Positions 53,190 to 60,839 of a stretch of 64,000 nucleotides of DNA are shown here, one piece after another; the stretch's first letter is position 1; the number at the start of each line of letters is the position of its first letter. A program made the translations under genes and the position numbers. This DNA comes from JBFMFR01 sp040752025. Its GTDB lineage: Bacteria; Chloroflexota; Anaerolineae; Anaerolineales; UBA4823. The notes below the pieces were generated by a model, which did not search any database, was not told the origin of the DNA, and was given only the letters and a program-made list of their open reading frames with translations. The stretch spans positions 62,001-126,000 of the forward strand of contig JBFMFR010000001.1 of assembly GCA_040752025.1 (NCBI GenBank), read 5' to 3'.

Positions 53190-53930
53190 ATGGACCTGAA
53201 CGAAAACTCAGACCTGCCCGAGGTCATCCCCACCCACGTAGCCATCATCATGGACGGTAATGGGCGCTGGGCCCTGTCGCGCGGCCTGCCCCGCCTGGCC
53301 GGTCACCGTGCCGGCACGGAAAACCTGCGCCGTATCATCGAAGCCTGCATCGAGTTTGGCATCCAATATCTGACCATCTACGCTTTTTCCACCGAAAACT
53401 GGGGGCGGCCCAAAGAGGAAGTCGAAGGTTTGATGAAAATCTTCGAAGATGTGATCGATAGCGAGCTGCAAGAACTGCACGACCAGGGGGTGCAGTTGCG
53501 CCACATCGGACGCCTGGAACGCCTGGACCCGGCCTTCCGGGAGAAAGTGCAGCACGCCCTGGCCTTCACCCGCCATAACCAGCGCCTGATCCTGAACGTG
53601 GCCATGAACTACGGCGGGCGCGATGAGATCATCAACGCCGTGCAGCACATGATCACCGATGGCATCCGCCCCGAGGACGTCACCGCCGAGCTGTTCAACC
53701 GGTACCTGTTCACAGCCGGCGTGCCCGACCCGGACCTGATCATCCGCACCTCGGGCGAGCTGCGTGGCAGCAACTTCCTGATCTGGCAAGGAGCCTATTC
53801 CGAGTGGTACTTCCCGGCGGTATACTGGCCGGACTTCGACCGCGAACAATTACGCCTGGCTTTAGAGGAATTCAACCGCCGCGAACGGCGCTACGGGCGC
53901 ATCTCCCCACTGGAAGAAAACCTGGCCTGA
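53190..53930 (+). CDS. uppS: Undecaprenyl diphosphate synthase (cis-prenyltransferase)
   Basis: 246 residues from ATG 53190; the frame is open to 53064 but overlaps frr. Motifs: HVAIIMDGNGRWA (catalytic Asp), FSTENWGRP, NVAMNYGGRDEI and DLIIRTSGELR. It makes the C55 lipid carrier for cell-wall synthesis. One nucleotide separates it from cdsA. Confidence 0.96.
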   Translation: MDLNENSDLPEVIPTHVAIIMDGNGRWALSRGLPRLAGHRAGTENLRRIIEACIEFGIQYLTIYAFSTENWGRPKEEVEGLMKIFEDVIDSELQELHDQGVQLRHIGRLERLDPAFREKVQHALAFTRHNQRLILNVAMNYGGRDEIINAVQHMITDGIRPEDVTAELFNRYLFTAGVPDPDLIIRTSGELRGSNFLIWQGAYSEWYFPAVYWPDFDREQLRLALEEFNRRERRYGRISPLEENLA

Positions 53931-53931
53931 T

Positions 53932-54750
53932 ATGTTGGTCACGCGCACCATCGTTTCACTGCTGCTCCTGCCGATCGGACTGCTGTTCATCGCCTGGGGC
54001 GGGCCGTACTACGCCGCCCTGATCACCCTCATCCTGATTCTGGCAGCCTGGGAGTTCACCAACCTGTTCGCCATGAGCGGATTACAGCCGGCGCGCTGGC
54101 TGGTGGTGGGCGGGACGGCCGCGCTGGCGCTTGGGCGCTACATCAACGGCTTCGCCAGCGCCGACTGGATCGCCAGCCTGCTGGTGCTGCTCAGCATGGC
54201 CCACCACCTGCTGGCCTACGAGCGCGGCCGCGATCAGGCCGGCAGCGATTTCGCCGCTACCCTGGCGGGCATCTTCTACCTGGGCTGGGTCGGGGCTTAC
54301 ATGATCTCGCTGCGCCAGATACCCGAGGGCAAATGGTGGGTGCTGGTGGTGCTGCCCGCCGTGTGGCTGGCCGATTCGGGCGCCTACCTGGTGGGTTCGC
54401 GCTTCGGACGGCGCAAGATCGCCCCGCGCCTGAGCCCCAAGAAGACCTGGGAGGGCTACCTGGGCGGCATCCTGTTCAGCGTGGTAGGCACGCCCCTCTT
54501 CGCCGCCCTGTGGCGGGTAGGAGCCGGGCCAGATACCAGCATCACCCTGGCCAGCAGCGCCTGGATCGGCCTGGCCATGGGCCTGCTCACCATCCTGGGC
54601 GACCTGGGGGAGAGCATGATCAAGCGCCAGGTCGGCCAGAAAGATTCGGGGGACCTGCTGCCCGGCCACGGCGGGGCCTTCGACCGCATCGATTCCTGGC
54701 TGTGGGCGGCGGCCATCGGCTATTACCTGGTCACCTGGTTCTTCGTATAA
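53932..54750 (+). CDS. cdsA: Phosphatidate cytidylyltransferase
   Basis: 272 residues with about eight TM helices. The C-terminal signature is intact: SMIKRQVGQKDSGDLLPGHG followed by DRIDS. It makes CDP-diacylglycerol for phospholipid synthesis. Last gene of the series, ending at a hairpin terminator. Confidence 0.95.
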   Translation: MLVTRTIVSLLLLPIGLLFIAWGGPYYAALITLILILAAWEFTNLFAMSGLQPARWLVVGGTAALALGRYINGFASADWIASLLVLLSMAHHLLAYERGRDQAGSDFAATLAGIFYLGWVGAYMISLRQIPEGKWWVLVVLPAVWLADSGAYLVGSRFGRRKIAPRLSPKKTWEGYLGGILFSVVGTPLFAALWRVGAGPDTSITLASSAWIGLAMGLLTILGDLGESMIKRQVGQKDSGDLLPGHGGAFDRIDSWLWAAAIGYYLVTWFFV

Positions 54751-54766
54751 TCTGTCCACATACCCA

Positions 54767-54800
54767 GACTCCCGGAGACTGCCAGTCTCCGGGAGTCTTT
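54767..54800 (+). terminator. Terminator after cdsA
   Basis: A perfect 14-bp stem (54767-54780 with 54784-54797), loop GCC, followed by TTT. It ends the pyrH-cdsA transcript just before the metK promoter. Confidence 0.75.
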
Positions 54801-54827
54801 GCGTCCCTGGTTATTCAAAAATTTGAT

Positions 54828-54856
54828 TTGACAGACGTTCCCTCTCATGGTATCAT
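54828..54856 (+). promoter_or_regulatory. Promoter of metK
   Basis: TTGACA (54828-54833), 17-bp spacer, TATCAT (54851-54856). Start near 54863, shortly before the riboswitch. Confidence 0.85.
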
Positions 54857-54887
54857 CGCTGGCACAATTCAACAGCCCCAAAAGGCG

Positions 54888-55001
<114 letters not shown>

Positions 55002-55018
55002 GGCGACTCTGCTCATGC

Positions 55019-55060
55019 ATTGCCCCTTCTCGTTGGCCAGAAGGGGCAATTCTAATTTTA
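55019..55060 (+). terminator. Riboswitch-controlled terminator
   Basis: A perfect 12-bp stem (55019-55030 with 55039-55050) followed by TCTAATTTTA. It lies 18 nt after the aptamer and 24 nt before metK, so it is the expected expression platform. The antiterminator is less clear: ATGAG of the P1 3' strand can pair with CTCAT at 55013-55017. Confidence 0.8.
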
Positions 55061-55073
55061 TGGAGGTATCCGA

Positions 55074-56306
55074 ATGACCAACACTTTTATGCAATCCCCC
55101 AGCCTGATGTTCACCTCTGAGTCGGTCACCGAAGGCCACCCAGACAAGGTCTGCGACCAGATCAGCGACGCTGTGCTGGACGCCTGCCTGGCGCAGGACC
55201 CCACCTCGCGCGTCGCCTGCGAGACCGCCACCAAGACCGGCTACGTCATGCTGCTGGGCGAAATCACCACCCGCGCCCAGATCAACTTCGACGACCTGGT
55301 GCGCCAGGTGATCAACGAGATCGGCTACGACAACAGCGCCAAGGGCCTGGATGGCAATAGCTGCGGCGTGCTGGTGGCCATCGCCAAGCAGTCCGGCGAC
55401 ATCGCCATGGGCGTCAACAAAGCCCTGGAAGCCAAGACCGGCACGATGAGCGAAGAGGAAGTCGAGGCCATCGGCGCCGGCGACCAGGGCATGATGTTCG
55501 GCTACGCCTGCAACGAGACCCCCACCCTCATGCCCATGCCCATCTACCTGGCCCACAAGCTGGCCCTGCGCCTCAGCCAGGTGCGCAAAGCCGGCGCGCT
55601 GCCCTGGCTGCGCCCGGACGGCAAGACCCAGGTCACCGTGGAATACCGCTACGGCAAACCCCAGCGCATCGACACCGTCCTGGTCAGCACCCAGCACGCC
55701 CCGGAGGTCAGCCAGGAGGACATCCGCCAGGCGATGATCGAACACATCATCCTGCCCACCCTGCCGCCCGAGATGGTCGACGAGCGCATGAAGATCTTCG
55801 TCAACCCCACCGGGCGCTTCGTCATCGGCGGGCCGCAGGGCGACGCCGGCGTCACCGGGCGCAAGATCATCGTCGATTCATACGGCGGCATGGGCCGCCA
55901 CGGCGGCGGCGCCTTCAGCGGCAAGGACCCCACCAAGGTCGACCGCTCGGCCGCCTACGCTGCCCGCTGGGCGGCCAAGAACATCGTCGCCGCCGGCCTG
56001 GCCGAGCGCTGCGAGATCCAGGTGGCCTACGCCATCGGCGTGGCCCGCCCGTTGAGTGTCTTCGTCGAGACCTTCGGCTCGGGCTGCATCCCCGACGAGC
56101 GCATCGCCCAACTGGTTACCGAGCACTTCGACCTGCGCCCTGGGGCCATCATCCGCGACCTGGACCTGCGCCGCCCGCTCTACCGCCAGGTAGCCGCCTA
56201 CGGCCACTTCGGTCGCGACGACCTGGACCTGCCCTGGGAGCGCACCGACAAAGCCGAAGCCCTGCGCCAGGCCGCCGGTTTGGAACTGCCCGTAGCCGCC
56301 GACTGA
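55074..56306 (+). CDS. metK: S-adenosylmethionine synthetase
   Basis: 410 residues. Motifs: SVTEGHPDKVCDQISD, GAGDQGMMFGYA and GGGAFSGKDPTKVDRS. It makes SAM from methionine and ATP; SAM feeds the radical-SAM enzyme at 8.9-10.2 kb among many others. Expression should be shut by the SAM-I riboswitch in its leader. Confidence 0.97.
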   Translation: MTNTFMQSPSLMFTSESVTEGHPDKVCDQISDAVLDACLAQDPTSRVACETATKTGYVMLLGEITTRAQINFDDLVRQVINEIGYDNSAKGLDGNSCGVLVAIAKQSGDIAMGVNKALEAKTGTMSEEEVEAIGAGDQGMMFGYACNETPTLMPMPIYLAHKLALRLSQVRKAGALPWLRPDGKTQVTVEYRYGKPQRIDTVLVSTQHAPEVSQEDIRQAMIEHIILPTLPPEMVDERMKIFVNPTGRFVIGGPQGDAGVTGRKIIVDSYGGMGRHGGGAFSGKDPTKVDRSAAYAARWAAKNIVAAGLAERCEIQVAYAIGVARPLSVFVETFGSGCIPDERIAQLVTEHFDLRPGAIIRDLDLRRPLYRQVAAYGHFGRDDLDLPWERTDKAEALRQAAGLELPVAAD

Positions 56307-56362
56307 ACCCGGAACATCCGGCCTGCATCACCCGGACTGGCCGAGCAGCCAGCGAATCTGCG

Positions 56363-56403
56363 AAGAATATAGCCACGACTATAATAGTCGTGGCTATATT
56401 CTT
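56363..56403. terminator. 20-bp inverted repeat after metK
   Basis: Arms 56363-56382 and 56384-56403 are perfectly complementary around a single central base. It is placed between the metK stop and the convergent HicB-like gene, so it can act as a bidirectional terminator. The arms end in AT-rich sequence (ATATTCTT), giving a T-rich 3' arm. Confidence 0.65.
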
Positions 56404-56475
56404 TATGTAGTGAAAAGTGTAATTCGTGCGTTACCCAGAGATAGATTGTACAGGCAGAAAACCGGCACATGCCAA

Positions 56476-56526
56476 CCGGCGCGCCATCCGTTCAATCCGT
56501 TCTAAAAATCCGTTGACAGTTCTTCC
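56476..56526. repeat. Copy 1 of a ~51-bp dispersed repeat (3' end of HicB-like gene)
   Basis: Nearly identical to 60667-60718: few substitutions and one base fewer in an A-run (A5 here, A6 there). It spans the last codons of the HicB-like gene and the sequence past its stop. Confidence 0.85.
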
Positions 56527-56672
56527 AGGCACAACTCTAGAACCTCTTTGAGGTTCACTTGCAACTCATCCAAAGTAGCCCCCTGGCTGTGCGCCCCTGG
56601 GACGCCGGGCACAAAGCCGGCGTATAGCTTGGTCTTCGGGTCGAATTCGATAGTAGCGGTAAACGTTTTCAC
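56502..56672 (-). CDS. HicB-like antitoxin-family protein (orphan)
   Basis: 56 residues from GTG 56672 (GAGG 7 nt upstream): MKTFTATIEFDPKTKLYAGF, then PGVPGAHSQGATLDELQVN and EVLELCLEEL. This is the small partly degraded RNase-H-like fold of HicB/UPF0150 proteins (YAGFVPGVPGAHSQGAT). No HicA toxin gene lies on either side, so it is an orphan or a house-keeping member of the family. The C-terminus ends early at an A5 run where the second repeat copy has A6 and stays open, which hints at a shortened product. Confidence 0.8.
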   Translation of the reverse strand: MKTFTATIEFDPKTKLYAGFVPGVPGAHSQGATLDELQVNLKEVLELCLEELSTDF

Positions 56673-56755
56673 AGGTACACCTCACTGGTCAGGCTTAACA
56701 TTACCCCACATCCGGCGCAATTGCTATTTTGCACCGCCCTGGGCCAACCGGAGAG

Positions 56756-58828
56756 TCAGAATCCAGGATTCCAGCACTCAGGAACCAGAACCAGGGGAGA
56801 GAGAAGACGTGGCGCAACAACAGCGGAAACCCCAGTGGTAGCTCCAGTACCTGGGGGGCGCCAGTAGCGGTAGGCGCAGCGCGCCCATGTCGCTTTCCAA
56901 TACCACGAGCCGCCGCGCAGCGCCCGGTACTGGCCCTTGGGCGGCCCGTCCGGGTTGCGCACTTCTTTGCCCGCCCGGCGGGCATATTCCCTGCCATCGT
57001 ACCAATCGGTACACCACTCCCAGACGTTGCCGGCCATGTCGGCGCAACCGCACGGGCTGTCGCCCTGCGGGCTGTACTGGCCCACCGGGGTAGTATCGCC
57101 AACCTGTTGGCCGAAATTGCACAGGCCCTTATCCGGCGGCTGCTCCCCCCACGGGTAGCGCCGCTTCTTCCCCTCTAACTGACCACTTCTAACTTCTGAC
57201 TCCCAACTGGCGGCCTTCTCCCACTCCGCCTCCGTCGGCAGGCGCAGCGCCCGCCCGCTCTGCTGGCCGGCCCAGCGGCAGAAAGCGACGGTGTCTTCCC
57301 AAGTCACGTTCACCACCGGGTGATCTTCTTTACCCTGGGGAATCTGGCCATTCTCCCAATGGCTGGGGACGCGGCGTTTGGCCGCCTGCACGAAGGCCTG
57401 GTACTGGCGGGTGGTCACCGGGTATTTGCCGATCCAGTATTCGTCCAACCAGACGCGGTGCTGGGGTTTTTCTTCATCACGTGCATCTGAATCGGAATCG
57501 TCCGAGCCCATCAGGAACTCGCCCGCCGGCACGCGCCGCAGGGCCAGGGGCACGCCGGGGGCCAGTTCCAGGACCAATTCATCCTGTTGTTTGGCCGGTG
57601 GAGAGAAAATGGGTTTTTCGACGGGTTCCAGCGCTGGCTTTTCCGCCTGGGCAGGCGGCTGCTCGCTGCGAACGACAGGCTGCCAGTCGAACAAAACCCC
57701 ATCCGGCGAGCGCAGGTAAAGCACCGGCGTGCCCCACTCCAGCGTGTTATTCAGCGCCAGGCTGACCGCCGTGCGCGCCTCGGTCACCGCCGCGTCCACC
57801 GGCAGGCCGTCGGCCAGCGCTTCGTAGAAAGCCCGCCCGAACTCGATGGCCGCCCGGTCGCTGATCTTGTGCTGCATGGCCAGCACAGCCGGCAGGCCGC
57901 GCCGCACCAATATGGCCGCCGTGCTGGAGAAAATGTCGCGCAGTCCGCCGCGCCCGCCCTCGCAGGCGTTGAGCAGCGCCAGGCGCAGATGCCGGTGGTT
58001 GGCCAGCAGCCGCGCCGCCTGGGTGGCGTTGAGCAGGTGGGCCTGGCCCTCGTCGTCCTCGAAGGCCAGTTGCCCCTCGTCGGCCTGGGCGTTGAAGCGC
58101 CCGTGGCCGACGTAGTGAAAGACGTGCCAGACGCCCGTGCGCAGGGCGCGCTGCAAGTCGCGCCAGGTGGGGCGCTCCAGCCAGTGCAGCTCCACCTGGC
58201 CGTTTTTCTGCAGGCCGGCCAGGGCGCGCTCCAGGCGCGCCCGCTCGCTGTCTACGTCCAGAGGCTCCAAATCCCGCGGGCTGGCCAGCAGGCCCAGGAT
58301 GCGCAGCGGCGGGCGTACCGCCAGGGGCTGGGGCGGCTGGGGCAGCTCGATGTAGCGCACCAGCGGCGTGTCGGCGCACAGGCACAAATACTCGGCCGGC
58401 GCCGGGTCGTACAGGTACTCCCACGGCAGCGCCGCCAGTTCCGGCGGCTGGATGCGCAGCTTGAGGCGCAGGCCGCAGCCCTGCTGGGCGGCGCGCTCCA
58501 GGCTGCGCTCGTAGCAGCGCCGCACCGGTGCAGGCATGAGCGCCTCGAACAGCGCCGAGCCGAAGGCCTGCACCTCGCGCTCCTCTGCGCTGGGCAATAC
58601 GCGCAGCCGCCCCCCCGAACGCAGCAGGGCAATGTTCAGCTTGTCGGCGTAGCGTTCCAGGGCCAGCTCGTCGAAGGGGAAGTCCAGCCTGGCGCGCGCC
58701 TCGCCGCCCGGCGAGTGCAGCACGCTCAGCGGGTAGACGCGCCCTTTCCCCAGGCCGATCTCGAGTTCGAAATCCAGGTAGGCGAGAGGGCCGGGTTTAT
58801 CCTCGGGGGCGTGGGCAGCATCTGGCAT
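56756..58828 (-). CDS. CHAT protease domain fused to an FGE/C-type-lectin-like domain, frameshifted at C-terminus
   Basis: 690 residues as read. CHAT caspase-like domain (about 130-370): catalytic His242 in HYVGHG and Cys289 in LLNACEGG. A linker leads to a formylglycine-enzyme-like domain (about 425-670; VPAGEFLMGSD, KYPVTTRQYQAFV, VNVTWEDTVAFCRWAG, GNVWEWCTDWYDG, LRGGSW). The cysteine pair of true FGEs is not present, so this domain probably binds ligand. After residue 657 the frame leaves the family ending GFRCC; one more base in the G6 run at 56853-56858 would restore it and stop at 56778. Likely a conflict or signalling protease; the paired kinase-FGE gene is upstream. Confidence 0.8.
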   Translation of the reverse strand: MPDAAHAPEDKPGPLAYLDFELEIGLGKGRVYPLSVLHSPGGEARARLDFPFDELALERYADKLNIALLRSGGRLRVLPSAEEREVQAFGSALFEALMPAPVRRCYERSLERAAQQGCGLRLKLRIQPPELAALPWEYLYDPAPAEYLCLCADTPLVRYIELPQPPQPLAVRPPLRILGLLASPRDLEPLDVDSERARLERALAGLQKNGQVELHWLERPTWRDLQRALRTGVWHVFHYVGHGRFNAQADEGQLAFEDDEGQAHLLNATQAARLLANHRHLRLALLNACEGGRGGLRDIFSSTAAILVRRGLPAVLAMQHKISDRAAIEFGRAFYEALADGLPVDAAVTEARTAVSLALNNTLEWGTPVLYLRSPDGVLFDWQPVVRSEQPPAQAEKPALEPVEKPIFSPPAKQQDELVLELAPGVPLALRRVPAGEFLMGSDDSDSDARDEEKPQHRVWLDEYWIGKYPVTTRQYQAFVQAAKRRVPSHWENGQIPQGKEDHPVVNVTWEDTVAFCRWAGQQSGRALRLPTEAEWEKAASWESEVRSGQLEGKKRRYPWGEQPPDKGLCNFGQQVGDTTPVGQYSPQGDSPCGCADMAGNVWEWCTDWYDGREYARRAGKEVRNPDGPPKGQYRALRGGSWYWKATWARCAYRYWRPPGTGATTGVSAVVAPRLLSPLVLVPECWNPGF

Positions 58829-58866
58829 GGAGTCTGTCTCTGCAACATTGCCTGGATTCTACCAGC

Positions 58867-60579
58867 TCACGCGGCCGCGCAGCAGCGAAAGCCGCGGATG
58901 TTGCTCTTGATATTTGGGTCGCCGCCGTAGCGCGCAGCGCAGCGCGCCATCTCTTTGGCTCCCTGCCACGAGCCGCCGCGCAGCGCGCGGTGTTGGCCCG
59001 CAGATGGCCCGAGCGGGTTGCGCAGTTCGCTGCTCGAGCGCTGGGCGTAGGCATCCCAGGCGTACCAATCGGCGCACCACTCCCAAACGTTTCCGGCCAG
59101 GTCGACGCAGCCGCAGAAGCTGTCGCCCTGCGGGCTGTAGCGGCCTGCCGGGGTGGTATCGCCAACCTGCCGTTCGCAGTTGCAGCGGCTCTTGTCCGGC
59201 GGCTGCTCGCCCCACGGGTAGCGCCGCTTCTTCCCGCCAATCACCGGGCTGCCCTCCCAGGAAGCGGCCTTTTCCCACTGCGCTTCAGTGGGCAGGCGCA
59301 TCACCCGTCCGCCCTGCTGGCCGGCCCAGCGGCAGAAAGCGGCCGCGTCATCCCAATTGACGTTCACCACCGGGTGCTCCTCTTTGCCCGGGGGAATTTG
59401 ATAATTCTTCCAGTGAGACGGGGCCACGCGGTGGGTAGCCTGCACGAAAGCCTGGTACTGGCGGTTGGTCACCGGGTACTTGCCCATCCAGTACTCATCC
59501 AGGTGCACGCGCTGCTGCGGCTGCTCGTTGTGGCTGGTCTGGTTGTCCTTCTTGGGATTGCTGCCCATCAGGAACTCGCCGGCCGGGACGCGCACCATCG
59601 CCAGGGTCACGCCAGGAGCCAGGGTGACCGACATTTCAGAGACCGGCCGGGCGGGGCTGAGCGGCGGTGCAGCCGGCGGTGCAGCCGCCGGCGCAGCGGC
59701 TGGGGCGGTGGTGGGCACGACCACGGTAGGCAAGACCACCGGCGGGGCGGCCGGCGACTGTGGAGCAGGGCTGGCAAACAGGGCTTCCTTAAACTCGGCC
59801 ATGCTGGCGAAGCGCGCCGCCCGGTTGACCTGCAAGGCGCGCTCCAGGGCCGCGCTCACCGCTGCCGAAAGGCGCGGGTTGACCTGCCTGGCCGGGATGG
59901 GTGGCGCCGCCACCCCGCTGATCACCTCGACGCTCTCCGGCGGGGCATGGCCGGTGAACAGCGTGTACAGCGTCGCCCCCAGGGCGTAGATGTCCGAGCG
60001 AGCGTCCGTGCCGCCGCTGCCGCCGTACTGCTCGGGGGGCGAGAAGCCCGGCGTGACCGCCCGCGCCCCCATCGTCGTGCGCAGTTGGGCGTCGTACAGC
60101 TTGGCGATGCCAAAATCCACCAGCACCGCCTGCCCCTGGGGCGTGATGCGGATGTTGGCCGGCTTCAGGTCGCGATGGATCACCGGCGGCTCCTGGCCGT
60201 GCAGGTACACCAGCGCCTCACACACCTGCTCGATCCACGGCAGGGCCTGGGCCTCGTCCAGCGGGCCGCCCGCCTGCTGCAAGAGCTGCTCCAAGTCCTG
60301 GCCTTCGATGTATTCCATCACCAGGTACTGCCCCTGCCCCGGCAGGCTGAAGGCGTCGAACACCTTGGGCAGCGCCGGGTGGCGCAGGTTGAACAGCAGC
60401 GAGGCCTCGCGGGCGAACTGCTTCTGGGATTCCGGGGAAGTGTCGAAGTTCTCCTTGATCGCGCACGGCCCACTCAGGTTCAGGTCCCAGGCGCGGTACA
60501 CCGCCCCAAAGCCGCCCTGCCCGAGCGGCCTGACCACGCGGTAGCGCTTGTTCAACACCTGCCCGGATGATAAAGGCAT
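58867..60579 (-). CDS. Ser/Thr protein kinase fused to an FGE/C-type-lectin-like domain
   Basis: 570 residues. Kinase (about 12-270): LGQGGFGAVY, Lys42, HRDLKPAN (135-142), DFG (155-157) and TPGFSPPEQYGG. A Pro/Ala linker (275-335) leads to an FGE-like domain (335-570) paralogous to that of the CHAT protein, ending normally in NIRGFRCCAAA. The FGE catalytic cysteine pair is missing. No TM segment. GGAGG lies 9 nt before ATG 60579. The CHAT-FGE gene starts 38 nt downstream, so the two form an operon in which a kinase and a protease share one recognition module. Confidence 0.88.
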   Translation of the reverse strand: MPLSSGQVLNKRYRVVRPLGQGGFGAVYRAWDLNLSGPCAIKENFDTSPESQKQFAREASLLFNLRHPALPKVFDAFSLPGQGQYLVMEYIEGQDLEQLLQQAGGPLDEAQALPWIEQVCEALVYLHGQEPPVIHRDLKPANIRITPQGQAVLVDFGIAKLYDAQLRTTMGARAVTPGFSPPEQYGGSGGTDARSDIYALGATLYTLFTGHAPPESVEVISGVAAPPIPARQVNPRLSAAVSAALERALQVNRAARFASMAEFKEALFASPAPQSPAAPPVVLPTVVVPTTAPAAAPAAAPPAAPPLSPARPVSEMSVTLAPGVTLAMVRVPAGEFLMGSNPKKDNQTSHNEQPQQRVHLDEYWMGKYPVTNRQYQAFVQATHRVAPSHWKNYQIPPGKEEHPVVNVNWDDAAAFCRWAGQQGGRVMRLPTEAQWEKAASWEGSPVIGGKKRRYPWGEQPPDKSRCNCERQVGDTTPAGRYSPQGDSFCGCVDLAGNVWEWCADWYAWDAYAQRSSSELRNPLGPSAGQHRALRGGSWQGAKEMARCAARYGGDPNIKSNIRGFRCCAAA

Positions 60580-60666
60580 CCCACAAACCCTCCATTTCGA
60601 TGAGACAGTAACTGGGAAGATTATAAATCAGGCTGGGGAGGCTGTCAAAAGCAATCGGAACCGCAT

Positions 60667-60718
60667 CCGGCGCGACTTCCGTTCAATCCGTTCTAAAAAA
60701 TCCGTTGCCAGTTCTTCC
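60667..60718. repeat. Copy 2 of a ~51-bp dispersed repeat (remnant of a HicB-like 3' end)
   Basis: Matches 56476-56526. In the minus frame it reads EELATDFLERIERKSRR, open past the point where copy 1 stops, but a TGA lies just upstream, so no intact gene is present. Confidence 0.75.
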
Positions 60719-60781
60719 CGCCTTCAACCTGCTTCGAACACATACAAGTTACGATTTTTAGCCTCAAAACTGCCCGGATGT

Positions 60782-60790
60782 TGATACAAT
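60782..60790 (+). promoter_or_regulatory. Extended -10 element before the E1 gene
   Basis: TGATACAAT (TG, one base, TACAAT at 60785-60790) lies 50 nt before ATG 60840. No clear -35. It resembles the extended -10 before rpsB. Confidence 0.4.
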
Positions 60791-60839
60791 TAGGCATGTT
60801 TAAATTTATTGGAAGAGTTCAAGCGTGTGAGGATATTTT

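Noticed and set aside
56307..56501. HicA toxin partner for the HicB-like gene
   Set aside because: No ORF with a HicA pattern on either strand here or in 56673-56755.
57587..58930. Plus-strand ORF of 447 codons
   Set aside because: It is antisense to the CHAT-FGE gene, whose motifs are unambiguous.
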